DNA of 64,000 bases. Origin: JAXLYE01 sp046351595. GTDB lineage: Bacteria > Myxococcota_A > Polyangia > Palsa-1104 > JAEUJZ01. The stretch's first letter is position 1. Every line of letters starts with the position of its first letter. Below are positions 37,933 through 47,707 of the stretch, one piece after another. The stretch spans positions 1,054,001 to 1,118,000 of the forward strand of contig JAXLYE010000002.1 of NCBI GenBank assembly GCA_046351595.1, read 5' to 3'. Position numbers and translations under genes: made by a program. Below the pieces are notes generated by a model. That model was not told the DNA's origin. It did no database searches and was given only the letters and a program-made list of their open reading frames with translations.

Positions 37933-39006
37933 ATGGCCACGCCGCGCCAAATCTCGCTGACAGCGGCGATTTTCTCGTCGCTGATTTCGCTGACACAAGC
38001 CGCGGCTGCGGCGCCCGGAACGCCGTGGGAGATGCGCATCGGCGGCGGCGGCGAGCTCGGCGCGACCTCGTTCGGCATCTTCGACCTGGGGCTGCGCAAG
38101 GGGCCGCTGTCGATCCAGCTTTTGACCGATACGCTCGATCTGCGCTACGCGCCCGAGCTCAAGCGCGGCCGCGCCTTCGTCGGGCTGCGCGCCGAGACCT
38201 TCGCCGCCGGGCTCATGATCTCGCCCTGGACCGACGGCGCGCCGGACCCGGCCCGGGCCCTGTACGCGGCCTACCTGGGCCTGGACGGCGGCTACGTGCG
38301 CTACCTGCCGGCGGGCTTTTACGCCGGTGTGCAGGGCGGCGCGCGGCTGTACCTGTTCTTCGCGCAGAGCCAGACCACGGCCGCGGTGCCCGGCCCGACA
38401 CCGGTGTTCACCGCCGAGGGCGTGCTCGGCCACTACACGCCGTCGAGCCACCTGTGGGTGCGCGCCGGCCTCGATGGCGAGCTCACGGTGGCGATGCCGC
38501 ACGTCGCGGTCGAGGCCACGGTGCGCCCCGACTGGGCGCTGGCGCCGCGCGTCGAGGTCCGCGGCGCCTGGGCCCGGAACCAGGACTTCATCACCCGCAC
38601 CCGCCTCGGCGGCCTCAACCCGTACGTGGTGCCGCTGGCTGGCGCCGCGTGGGCCGAGTTCTGGGTCGAGAGCTACCTCGCCCTGCGCGCCGGCCCGAGC
38701 GTCCGCGTGCGCCTGCCGAGCCGCCGCGTGACCGAGCACAGCCTCGAGCTCGCCGCCGTCAGCGACGTCGCCGGCTTCGACGGCCGCACCGAGCTCGGCT
38801 TCGGCCTCCTCGGCCGCTGGCGCTACGGCCGCTACAGCCTCGATGCCGCGCTCGGTTACGCGCCGCTGGTGCACCGCCAGGAAGGCATCTCGCGGGTCAC
38901 CGGCTTCCTGCTGTTCGGCACCGACTGGTCACCGCTGCGCCGACCGACCCCGAAGCCCGCGCCGGTCACGCCCGCCGCATCGCCCGCGTCGGCACCGGCC
39001 CGGTAG
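37933..39006 (+). CDS. Putative outer-membrane beta-barrel protein
   Basis: 357 residues, no family recognised. A signal peptide (about 8-27, ending AAAAAPGTPW) is followed by many short amphipathic strands with Gly and aromatic residues, such as YLGLDGGYVRYLPAGFYAGV and GRWRYGRYSLDAALGYAPLV. Such strands predict an outer-membrane barrel. The tail is Pro/Ala-rich (about 332-357), so it lacks the usual terminal aromatic barrel signature unless the barrel ends near FLLFGTDW. It follows the permease stop by two bases, so the ATPase, permease and this protein form one operon, perhaps exporting or inserting a lipid or lipoprotein. Confidence 0.6.
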   Translation: MATPRQISLTAAIFSSLISLTQAAAAAPGTPWEMRIGGGGELGATSFGIFDLGLRKGPLSIQLLTDTLDLRYAPELKRGRAFVGLRAETFAAGLMISPWTDGAPDPARALYAAYLGLDGGYVRYLPAGFYAGVQGGARLYLFFAQSQTTAAVPGPTPVFTAEGVLGHYTPSSHLWVRAGLDGELTVAMPHVAVEATVRPDWALAPRVEVRGAWARNQDFITRTRLGGLNPYVVPLAGAAWAEFWVESYLALRAGPSVRVRLPSRRVTEHSLELAAVSDVAGFDGRTELGFGLLGRWRYGRYSLDAALGYAPLVHRQEGISRVTGFLLFGTDWSPLRRPTPKPAPVTPAASPASAPAR

Positions 39007-39022
39007 CCGCGCCGCAAGGCCG

Positions 39023-39061
39023 CAAAAACAAAAAGGCCAGCTAGGTTCTCTAGCTGGCCTT
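39023..39061 (-). terminator. Intrinsic terminator of tRNA-Val
   Basis: AAGGCCAGCTAG (39033-39044) and CTAGCTGGCCTT (39050-39061) form a perfect 12-base-pair stem around a five-base loop. Read leftward, the stem runs into a T-rich tract (TTTTGTTTTTG on the minus strand, 39034-39024). It lies 14 bases beyond the tRNA and fits as its terminator. On the plus strand no T tract follows, so it is likely one-directional. Confidence 0.88.
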
Positions 39062-39074
39062 CCCGTCACGAAGT

Positions 39075-39145
39075 GGGCGTTGCTGGACTTGAACCAGCGA
39101 CTTCAACCGTGTGAGGATTGCACTCTACCGCTGAGTTAAACGCCC
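39075..39145 (-). tRNA. tRNA-Val (anticodon CAC)
   Basis: A 71-base cloverleaf on the minus strand. The acceptor stem is GGGCGTT with AACGCCC, the D arm ACTC-AGCGGTA-GAGT, the anticodon arm CAATC-CTCACAC-GGTTG, and the T arm GCTGG-TTCAAGT-CCAGC. The anticodon CAC reads GUG valine codons. CCA is not encoded. It stands alone between a convergent barrel-protein gene and an SDR gene, with a clear terminator downstream and no integrated element beside it. Confidence 0.93.
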
Positions 39146-39428
39146 GTCCGTCCTGGCGATCTTTCGACCGCGAGGACGAAGGACGAAGTACCACGGCAGG
39201 AGCGCGCACGGCAACACTTTTTTTCGCGCCCCCTGCCGGCCCTTCCGTCGCGGACCACGAGGTGATAGGGTGCCGCCGGCCGCTGTGACCACGGATGAGC
39301 CACGGCCCGCGCCCCGGGTCCGCCCGGGAGCCCGCGGCGCCGCGTCCGAACTCGACGAATCGCCGCTGGACGGCCGCCGAAGCCCGACCGAAGCCCGACA
39401 AAAGCTCGAGACAACAAGGAGACACCGC

Positions 39429-40176
<748 letters not shown>

Positions 40177-40400
40177 CGCCCCGCGAGCGCCGCCGCCGCT
40201 CGCGCCGGGCTCCGGCCTGCCCGCTCGCTCGGGGGCAAGCCGCGCCGCTCGTCTGCGCTTCTTCCTCCTTCGCTTCCTGCTCGTTCGCTCCGCGCTCCGC
40301 GCTCCGTCCTCCAGCTCTGCGGATGCAGGGGGTTTTCGGCTGCTCGCCTGCCGCGGCCTTATTGACACCCGCACGCGGATGTGACGTAGACTGCTCAGCG

Positions 40401-41234
40401 ATGCAGCTCCTCGGGGCCGACCCTCCGCGCGACCTTGTGCTGACGACGTGGCCGGGCTTTGTCTTTGACACCGAAACCACCGGCGTCGACGTCAGCCGCG
40501 ACCGCGTGGTCGAGCTCGGGGCCATCGGCTGCGACGGCAGCGGACCGCGCGACGCGCGCAAGATGCGGCTCGATCCGAAGATGCCGATCCCCGCCGCGGC
40601 CAGCGCCATCCACGGCATCTACGACGAGCACGTGCGCGGCAAGCCGACGTTCGCGGCCATCGCCGGGCGCTTCCTCGAGTACCTGACCGGGCAGGCGCAG
40701 GGGCACGCGGCGCCCTGGCTGTGCGGCTACAACGCGCTCGGCTTCGACGTGCCGCTGCTCAACGCCGAGCTGCGCCGCGCCGGCCTCGAGGCGCAGATCG
40801 ACACCGCGAACGTGGTCGACCCGATGGTGTTCGTGCGCTGGCACCTGCGCCACCTGCGCAGCCGCTCGCTCGAGAGCGCGTGCCAGCACCTGGGCATCCC
40901 GCTGTTGCGCGCGCACTCGGCGCTCGACGACGCGACCGCGACGCTGAAGCTGCTCCTGGCGATGGTCGAGCGCGGGATGATGCCGCGCACTCTCGGCGAG
41001 GTGCTGGACGAGCAGGCGCGCCTGGCCAAGCTCATGCAGGCCGAGTGGGAGCAGTACTCGTACTGGCTCTACCACGATCGCACCGACGGGCGCCTGCGGC
41101 TCGGCGCGGGCAGCTACTGCGGTCGCTACCTGGGCGAGGTCAGCAGCGACTACCTGCAGAGCCTCGTGCACAAGGTCGCGGACCTGCCGGCCAAGGTGCG
41201 CGAGACCTTCCTGGCGCACCAGCAGGCCGCCTAG
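40401..41234 (+). CDS. DnaQ-like 3'-5' exonuclease
   Basis: 277 residues. The DEDDh exonuclease motifs are present: FVFDTETTG (Asp/Glu, about 17-25), NALGFDVPLLNAEL (Asp) and HSALDDAT (His and Asp). The domain is like DNA polymerase III epsilon or ExoX. About 75 residues follow the nuclease domain (GEVLDEQARLAKLMQAEWEQ and on), containing YDR-type residues (YWLYHDRTDGRLRLGAGSYCG) that recall the extra domain of some exonucleases. No polymerase gene is nearby, so a repair or RNA-processing role is open. Its stop overlaps the convergent HNH gene by four bases. Confidence 0.85.
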   Translation: MQLLGADPPRDLVLTTWPGFVFDTETTGVDVSRDRVVELGAIGCDGSGPRDARKMRLDPKMPIPAAASAIHGIYDEHVRGKPTFAAIAGRFLEYLTGQAQGHAAPWLCGYNALGFDVPLLNAELRRAGLEAQIDTANVVDPMVFVRWHLRHLRSRSLESACQHLGIPLLRAHSALDDATATLKLLLAMVERGMMPRTLGEVLDEQARLAKLMQAEWEQYSYWLYHDRTDGRLRLGAGSYCGRYLGEVSSDYLQSLVHKVADLPAKVRETFLAHQQAA

Positions 41235-41581
41235 CGCGGCTCGCGCCAGCGACGGCGGCGGCGCAGAAGGAGCTGCTCTACGACCTCGGTCAGGCGCGGG
41301 TCGCGGGCATCGCGTGAGTCGATGCGCACGCCCTTCTGCTGGTTGCAGCGCGCGCACGCCAGCGCCAGGTTGGACAGCTCCTCGCTGCCGCCGTGGCCGC
41401 GCGGCTGGATGTGCTCGATGGTCGCCTGGCCGCGGGTGTCGCCGTCGAGCGCCACGCACAGCGTGGTGTTGCAGTGCAGGCACTTGCCGACCCACATCAG
41501 CTCGTCGCGCACCCGCCGCTGCGTGAACGTCTTGTCGGTGGCGACGATGGCCAGGACCTTCTGGCCACGGCCGTCGCTCAT
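41231..41581 (-). CDS. HNH endonuclease domain protein
   Basis: 116 residues with a central HNH motif. CLHCNTTLC gives the first zinc pair, IEHIQPRGHGGSEELSNLAL provides the catalytic His and the Asn, and CARCNQQKG the second zinc pair. An arginine-rich C-terminal tail (about 105-116) could bind DNA. Small stand-alone HNH proteins of this kind are often nicking or structure-specific nucleases of unknown role. Its ATG overlaps the end of the GNAT gene by four bases, so the two are probably coupled. Confidence 0.85.
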   Translation of the reverse strand: MSDGRGQKVLAIVATDKTFTQRRVRDELMWVGKCLHCNTTLCVALDGDTRGQATIEHIQPRGHGGSEELSNLALACARCNQQKGVRIDSRDARDPRLTEVVEQLLLRRRRRWREPR

Positions 41582-42426
41582 GACGCCGCCGGCCCCGTCG
41601 AAGGCAGCGCGCCGCCGTAGTGGTCGAAGCGCAGCTTGACGATCGCGCCGGCGCGGAGCAGGTGCTCGGCCAGCGTGTCGTCGGCCTCGATCACCAGGTG
41701 CACCTCGGGGTCGCCGGGCCGGGCGTGCGGGCGCATCACCGCGAGCAGCGGCTGCGCGAGCGCGGGCCGGCGGGCGCGGAACGGGAAGGCGCCGGGGAAG
41801 TGCGGGTCGAAGATCGCCACACCGACCGCGGCGCCGTCCGCGTCGCGCACCGCGCACAGCACCCGGCCCGCCGCGCGCGCGCTGGCGAGCTGGCCGGGCA
41901 GCAGGCCGAAGCCCGACTCGATGGCTCCGTCGTGCATCGGCGCCAGCAGCTCGCCGCGGTGCGGCGCCTCCGGCGGCGGCAGGGTGTCGGTGGCGGACCA
42001 GGCGAGGCGCAGCGCCACCGAGCCGTACTCGCGGCGCATGCCGAGCGAGGTGTACAGGGCGACGGCGGGCGTATTGTCGGGCCGGACGTTCAGGCACCAG
42101 CGCGTGCAGCCCACGGCGCGCAGCTCGTCGGCCAAAAGCAGCAGCGCGGCCCGGGCCAGGCCGCGACCGCGGTGCACGGGCGAGAGCACGATCTGCCGCA
42201 CATAGCCCACGCCGTCGAGCACCTGGCTGTACAGGTAGCCCGCGGGCTCGTCCCGTCCGTCCGGCCCGGTCGCGACGAGGACCCGTGACTCCGGCAGCAG
42301 GTCGGCGACGAAGCGCTCGCGCGGCGGCGGCTCGTCGCCGGTCTCGAGGTGCGCGAACAGCTGCGCGAACAGCGGGTAGTCGTTCTCGGTGCACGCGACC
42401 AGGCGCACCGTCGGCCGGGGCGGCAT
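41578..42426 (-). CDS. GNAT-family N-acetyltransferase
   Basis: 282 residues. The first half is a GNAT domain: VRQIVLSPVHRGRGLARAAL is the acetyl-CoA pyrophosphate loop region (R/Q-x-x-G-x-G/A form), followed by LNVRPDNTPAVALYTSLGM. The second half (about 150-275) is a further alpha/beta region, possibly a second degenerate GNAT copy. The substrate is unknown. It starts three bases after the stop of the upstream flavoprotein gene and overlaps the HNH gene, so the three leftward genes look like one transcript. Confidence 0.83.
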   Translation of the reverse strand: MPPRPTVRLVACTENDYPLFAQLFAHLETGDEPPPRERFVADLLPESRVLVATGPDGRDEPAGYLYSQVLDGVGYVRQIVLSPVHRGRGLARAALLLLADELRAVGCTRWCLNVRPDNTPAVALYTSLGMRREYGSVALRLAWSATDTLPPPEAPHRGELLAPMHDGAIESGFGLLPGQLASARAAGRVLCAVRDADGAAVGVAIFDPHFPGAFPFRARRPALAQPLLAVMRPHARPGDPEVHLVIEADDTLAEHLLRAGAIVKLRFDHYGGALPSTGPAAS

Positions 42427-42429
42427 GGC

Positions 42430-43785
42430 TCAGCGCTCCGTCGGGGAAGTCGACGGCTGGAGCAGCCGCTCCAGCATCGGGTTGAGGAAGACGCCGTCGG
42501 GATCGAGCTCGGTGCGCAGCGCCCGGAAGTCGTCCCAGCGCGGGTAGCGCGCGGCCAGCACCTCGGGCGAGGCCAGGAACTCCTTGCCCCAGTGCGGCCG
42601 CCCGCCGAGCGAGAGCATCAGCTCCTCGTAGTCGCGCAGGTACGCCGGCCAGCGCCGGTCGCGCGGGTCCGCGGAGTCGTAGCCGCCGATGAAGCAGACG
42701 TCGCCGCCATGGGCCGGGCTGAGCCACGCCGTGTCGCCGCGCACGAAGCGGATCTCGCAGACGAAGTGCGGGCGGTGGCGGCGCTCGCGCACCAGGCGGT
42801 GCAGCGCCGCCAGCGCCTCGGCCGCGCGCGCGAGCGGCACCGCGTACTCGGACTCGTGGTGCACCGGCGGCATGGCCAGCGTGAAGATGTCGGCGCTCGG
42901 GCCGACGCGGCGCTGCGGCTGGAAGTTCATGCGCGTCATCAGGCGGTGCAGCGTCGGGATCAGGGCCGGCGCGCGATCGCCCAGGCGCAGGATGCCGCTG
43001 AAGACCTGCTGCGTCAGCGGCGCGTCCTCGCTCAGCACCCCGAGGCCGCGCCGCCGCGACACCGGCTCGTCGGTGCGCTGCTGGCGGTAGAGCTGCACCC
43101 GGTCGGTCAGCGGGAACCACCACAGCTTCAGGTGATCGACCGCGCGCAGCGCGTCGGGGCTGCGGACCAGCGCCAGCGCGTCCTCGAAGCGCGCCGGCTC
43201 GCGCTCCTCGCGCAGGCGGAAGGCGGGGCAGACGCGCAGGGTCATGCGCGTGACCAGGCCCAGGGCGCCCAGCGAGACGCGCGCCGCGTTGAGGCGGTCG
43301 GGCTCGGTGGTCTCGTCGAGCTCGAGGATCTCGCCGCGCCCGGTGATGAGCCGCATGGCCACGACCTGCGTCGCCAGGCAGCCGTGCCCGAGGCCGCTGC
43401 CGTGGGTGCCGGTGAGCAGCGCGCCGGCCAGGCTCTGCTCGCGGATCGAGCCGAGGTTGTGGAGGGCCAGGCCCGCGGCCGCGAGGCGCTCGCACAGGTC
43501 GCGCAGGCGGATCCCGGCCTCGACGGTGACCAGGCCGCGCGCGCGGTCGATCGCGAAGACGTGGCTCAGGCGGTCGAGCCGCACCGTGGTGCCGGTGGTG
43601 GCGCACAGCGGCGTCCACGAGTGACCGGCGCCCAGGGCCCGCACGCGCTGGCCGTCGCGCCGCGCCGCCCGCACCAGCTCGACGAGCTCGGCCTCGCTGC
43701 GCGGCTCGACGAAGCGCGCCGGCTGCCAGGTGACGTTGCCGAGCCAGTTACGCACAGCGGTCGGGCGCGGACGCAGCACGCTCAT
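42430..43785 (-). CDS. FAD-linked oxidase, D-arabinono-1,4-lactone/L-gulonolactone oxidase-like
   Basis: 451 residues of the VAO/PCMH flavoprotein fold. The FAD-binding domain (about 15-190) has the GAGHSWTP motif whose His usually carries the FAD covalently, and GALLTGTHGSG. The C-terminal ALO domain ends in RPHWGKEF, the HWGK signature of aldonolactone oxidases and alditol oxidases. The enzyme probably oxidises a sugar lactone or alditol with O2. The frame is open for 280 codons upstream, but MSVLRPRPTAVRNWLGN is the family-like start. It is followed closely by the GNAT gene. Confidence 0.88.
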   Translation of the reverse strand: MSVLRPRPTAVRNWLGNVTWQPARFVEPRSEAELVELVRAARRDGQRVRALGAGHSWTPLCATTGTTVRLDRLSHVFAIDRARGLVTVEAGIRLRDLCERLAAAGLALHNLGSIREQSLAGALLTGTHGSGLGHGCLATQVVAMRLITGRGEILELDETTEPDRLNAARVSLGALGLVTRMTLRVCPAFRLREEREPARFEDALALVRSPDALRAVDHLKLWWFPLTDRVQLYRQQRTDEPVSRRRGLGVLSEDAPLTQQVFSGILRLGDRAPALIPTLHRLMTRMNFQPQRRVGPSADIFTLAMPPVHHESEYAVPLARAAEALAALHRLVRERRHRPHFVCEIRFVRGDTAWLSPAHGGDVCFIGGYDSADPRDRRWPAYLRDYEELMLSLGGRPHWGKEFLASPEVLAARYPRWDDFRALRTELDPDGVFLNPMLERLLQPSTSPTER

Positions 43786-43823
43786 GGGCCGAGTATAAAA
43801 GCGCGGCGCGCCGCAGCGGAACC

Positions 43824-46800
43824 TCAGGGCGCGGCCGGGCAGCCGGGGCGGGTCGAGCCCGCGAGGCAGCGCGACTGGACGATGCGCAGAAAGCGCATGA
43901 GGCCGCGCTGCTCGTCGACGAGGAAGCCGCCCGCGGTCGTGAACAGGGCGCGGTAGTCGGCGGCGGTGAAGGGCCCGGTCGCCAGCGGCCCCTGGTCCGG
44001 GTGGGCGCGGTCGACCTCGGCGATGGCGTCGGCCAGCCGCGACATCGGGTACACGCCGCTGCCGTCGGGCCGGTACAGCGACCCGAGGAGGCGCACCGCG
44101 GTCATCTTGGGCGCGGGCACGAGCTCGCTGGCCTGCTCCAGCTCGCGGCCGCGGCGCAGGAGCGTCACGGCGGGCAGCGCCGGGCCGCTGTCGGGCTCGA
44201 GCAGCGCGGCCACGGCGCGCCCGAGCGGGACCAGGTCGGCGTCGTCGAGCAGGAGCTGCACGCCGTCGAGCACCAGCGCCGCCACCGCCTGCCGCGCCAC
44301 AGGCTGCGCCAGCACCTGCCGCAGCAGCGCGTAGGTCGCGGCCGTCGCCCGGGGCTCGCTCGCGAGCTTCGTCGCGACGTCGAGCGCCGGCGGCAGCACC
44401 GGCCCGGTGACGAGGTCCGCGGCGTCGCTCTCGAGCGAGTCGATCCAGGCGCTCGGCCCGCCCGCATCCTTGCCGTGGGTGAGCACACGCTCGATCAGGA
44501 AGTCGAGGCCGAGCACCGCCACCGGCCGCAGCCGCGGCTCGTCGAAGGCGTAGCGCCGGCCGCCCATGCCGTCGTCGCTGACCGTGACCTTGAGCAGCGC
44601 GTCCAGGGCGTCGCTGCGCGAGCGCGTCCACGCCGCCTTGTGCGCCTGGTTCTCGGGCCGGTCGAGGATCTCGCGCGCCTGCTTGAGCGCGTCCGCGAGC
44701 AGGTAGAACACGGTCACGGGCCCGGCCGGCATCCCGTCGTTGCGCAGCGCCTTCTTCGCCGGGTCGCGGTAGGACAGGCTGCCGCCGACGCTCGCATCGA
44801 AGGCGAAGCGGCCGAGCTGGACGAAGATCGGCAGCACCCGCCGGCTCGCCGCCTGCCCGTCGACGGTCAGGCCGGACAGGACCGGCGCCAGCTCGGCGCT
44901 CGCGGGCAAGAGGTCACCCGAAAGGATCGGCACGAGCAGCGGCTCGTAGCTGACCGCGCCGTCGGGGCTGACCTGCGGGCCGTAGCTGCCGACGAAGCCG
45001 CGCCCGAAGCGCTGCGAGCGCGCCGACGGATAGTGCCGGTGCAGCACGGTCATCGCGTCGGCCAGGATCTGCGTCGCGTTCTGGAAGCGGGTGCAGGCGC
45101 CGGCGGCGTCACGCGCCGCGCACTCGGCGTGGCGGGCGAAGGCGTCGACGAGCGGCCGGATGGCGTCGTAGAACGTGTCGCTCGGGTACTTGTTCGGGCT
45201 GCCGTCGGGCAGCGTCGCGGGCGCGTGCACCTTCTCGAGGGCGAAGAGGACGCCGTTGTGCTCGTCGATGAAGCGGCGCTCGGTGCCGGTGCCGTCGCGG
45301 AACTTGCGCTCGTCGGGGTCGACCGGGTCGACGGTGAAGCCGGTGCCGGCGGCGACGTGGTTATAGACCAGATCCTGGGCGCGCTTGGGCGCTCCGGTGG
45401 TGGCGCCCGAGAGGTCCATGAACAGCGCGCGCGCCGCCGCCGCCGGCTCGGGGTAGCGGCCGAAGCCGAGCACGCCCATCATGCCCTCGAGCACGCGGTC
45501 GCCGTTCGTGCCGTCGTCGATGGTGGTCAAGAGGCCCGCGCACTTGCCCATCGGGTCCGGCGTCGCGCCGCGGCACAGCCGGCCGTTCTTGATCGCCTCG
45601 CGGAAGCTGGCGGCGGGCTTGGCGTAGGTGTCGGCGCGGTCGCGCAGCGCCGGGCTGGCCAGCGACAAGAGGAAGAAGCGGGCGACGCTCGTGACCTCGA
45701 ACATGTCGCACGCGTCGTCGAAGCGCACCAGGCCGCCGAAGACCGAGGCGCCGCGGCCGTTGCAGAACGGGCGGCCGTTGTTGCTGTCGGCGACCAGGTG
45801 CAACAGGCGCTGCAGCACCGAGCGGTTGTTCTGCGGGTCGCTGGTGCGCGGGCCGCGCCAGTCGAGGGTGGCGTCGCTGTCCGGGGCGCCACGGTCGGGG
45901 CGGTTGCCGAGGCTGCCGAGGACGCCGCAGGGCAGGAGGCCGTTGACCTCCTCGCTCATCGGCGGCATGCACGGCCGCGGCAGGTCGGCGAGGCCCTCGG
46001 TGCTGTTGACCGGGCGCATGAAGAAGTAGCCGCGCTCGTCGGCGAGATGGGCGAGGATCGGCCCCAGGTTGCGGGTGTGCTCGTCGCCGAGCGCCGCCAC
46101 CACGTCCTCGGCGAGCAGGCCGTTGTCGACCGCGAGCAGGCGCTGCACGATCGGCACGAGGTCGTCGTACAGCGTCGAGCTCGTGGGCAGGCGCGCGCCG
46201 TCGTAGGCCGGGCGCCGGGCCTCGTCGGCGGCGTCGAGCAGCGCCTTGGTGGCGCGCGCCAGCCGGCCCTGCAGCGTCGGATCCGCGAGCAGCGTCCGCG
46301 CCCCGCGCAGCGCGTCGGCCAGATCGAGCCCGGCGGTCAGCGGCTGGAAGCGCAGGAGCTGCGCAGCGCCGTGCACGAGGTCGAGCAGCGGCGAGTCTGC
46401 CGCCGAGAAGCCGCGGTAGGCGAGGGTCTCGCCGCCGCGCTGCCGGCTGCTGTCGATGCGGCTGCCAGCGACGAGCGCCGCGCCGCGCAAGAGGCCGAAG
46501 AGCGGATCGCGCGCCGGGCCCCCGGGACTCACCGGGGCGTCGTCGAGCAGCCGCGGCGCCATGGCCAGCGCCGCCGCCAGCAGCGAGCCGTCGAGATCCG
46601 CATACGCGTAGAGCAGCTTGCCATCGGCCCGCAGCGCCCGGCCGAGCGGATCACGCGCGCCCGTCGCCGCCGCACCGGGCTCGGGCAGCGGCGGCACATA
46701 GGCGATGCGCTGGCCGCCCGCGTCGAGGAAGTAGCCGTCACTGTCCGCGCGCGCCAGGCCCGAGGGCTCGGCGACATACGGCGGCACCACCTCGGCGAGC

Positions 46801-47612
46801 TGCGGCAGCCCGCGCGGATCACGCAGCGCGACCCCGAGCGGCCGCTGTTCGCGCAGGTCCGGGTGGCTCGCGACGAGCAGCCGGCGCAGGACCGCGGGCG
46901 TGCGCTCCGGATCGAGCGGCGGATCCTGGCTCGGCTCGAGGTGGCGCAGCGTGAAGGCGCCGGCGCGCAGGAGCGCCTGCAGATCCGCGGCGGCCGGGCC
47001 CCCGACGTCGAGCAGCGGCAGCGCCGCGCCCGACAGCTCGTCGAGCGCCGGCCCGTCGCTGAGCGCGCGCACGAGGCCGCCCGCGGTGGCCGCCGGCCGC
47101 ACGCCGCCGAGGTGCCCCAGGCGCGCCGCCGCCGCGAGCGCCGGCGCATCCCCCGCGAGCCGCTGCAGCACGCCGCCGGTGCGCGCCAGGATCGTCGGCA
47201 GCGTCCCGTCGTCCTGCAGCGGCGCCAGCGCCCGCAGGTAGCCGTCGAGCGCCGCCTGCAGATCGACCGGCCGATCCGGGATGCCGGTGTCGACGCCGAC
47301 GAGCACGTTGTCGCGCTGGCTGAACAGCGCGCGCACGCTCGGCGCCTCGTCCGGCGACGGCGCCACCTCGCCGCGGCAGAGCGCGCGCCGGCTGCTGCCC
47401 GAGACGTCGAGCGGCCGCGAGCCGCCGCGCGCCGCGTCCGCGAGATCGGCGCTATAAGTCAGCCGCTGGCAGGTTTCGCGGAACACGGTGGCGCCGAAGC
47501 TGCCGTCGCTGACCGGCACGCGCTCGGGCAGCTCGACGCCGCACGACAGGCTGCCGCACAGCCCCAGTCCGATCGTCACCGTTACCAAACGCGCCCAGGA
47601 GGTCCGCTCCAT
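43824..47612 (-). CDS. Large exported protein of unknown function
   Basis: 1262 residues. A signal peptide (about 8-23) ends at SLSCGVEL, where Cys24 could be a lipidation site, although the lipobox is not canonical. No repeats or known domains were recognised in the long, mostly helical, Ala/Leu/Arg/Asp-rich body. Several cysteines are spread through it in loosely paired fashion (for example CMPP, CNGRG, CDMF, CRGA, CAGLL). It must be a periplasmic or outer-membrane protein of a lineage-specific family. The flavoprotein gene follows after 38 bases; whether it shares a transcript with the genes upstream is unclear, since about 95 bases separate it from the next. Confidence 0.65.
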   Translation of the reverse strand: MERTSWARLVTVTIGLGLCGSLSCGVELPERVPVSDGSFGATVFRETCQRLTYSADLADAARGGSRPLDVSGSSRRALCRGEVAPSPDEAPSVRALFSQRDNVLVGVDTGIPDRPVDLQAALDGYLRALAPLQDDGTLPTILARTGGVLQRLAGDAPALAAAARLGHLGGVRPAATAGGLVRALSDGPALDELSGAALPLLDVGGPAAADLQALLRAGAFTLRHLEPSQDPPLDPERTPAVLRRLLVASHPDLREQRPLGVALRDPRGLPQLAEVVPPYVAEPSGLARADSDGYFLDAGGQRIAYVPPLPEPGAAATGARDPLGRALRADGKLLYAYADLDGSLLAAALAMAPRLLDDAPVSPGGPARDPLFGLLRGAALVAGSRIDSSRQRGGETLAYRGFSAADSPLLDLVHGAAQLLRFQPLTAGLDLADALRGARTLLADPTLQGRLARATKALLDAADEARRPAYDGARLPTSSTLYDDLVPIVQRLLAVDNGLLAEDVVAALGDEHTRNLGPILAHLADERGYFFMRPVNSTEGLADLPRPCMPPMSEEVNGLLPCGVLGSLGNRPDRGAPDSDATLDWRGPRTSDPQNNRSVLQRLLHLVADSNNGRPFCNGRGASVFGGLVRFDDACDMFEVTSVARFFLLSLASPALRDRADTYAKPAASFREAIKNGRLCRGATPDPMGKCAGLLTTIDDGTNGDRVLEGMMGVLGFGRYPEPAAAARALFMDLSGATTGAPKRAQDLVYNHVAAGTGFTVDPVDPDERKFRDGTGTERRFIDEHNGVLFALEKVHAPATLPDGSPNKYPSDTFYDAIRPLVDAFARHAECAARDAAGACTRFQNATQILADAMTVLHRHYPSARSQRFGRGFVGSYGPQVSPDGAVSYEPLLVPILSGDLLPASAELAPVLSGLTVDGQAASRRVLPIFVQLGRFAFDASVGGSLSYRDPAKKALRNDGMPAGPVTVFYLLADALKQAREILDRPENQAHKAAWTRSRSDALDALLKVTVSDDGMGGRRYAFDEPRLRPVAVLGLDFLIERVLTHGKDAGGPSAWIDSLESDAADLVTGPVLPPALDVATKLASEPRATAATYALLRQVLAQPVARQAVAALVLDGVQLLLDDADLVPLGRAVAALLEPDSGPALPAVTLLRRGRELEQASELVPAPKMTAVRLLGSLYRPDGSGVYPMSRLADAIAEVDRAHPDQGPLATGPFTAADYRALFTTAGGFLVDEQRGLMRFLRIVQSRCLAGSTRPGCPAAP

Positions 47613-47707
47613 CGCCTGCTCCGTCCGCCGGGTTTGTACGCGACCGCCGGCTGGCGGCCGCTCTCCCTAACTATTCCCGATCTCGCGTCGCCGGCCACGG
47701 GCCAAGC

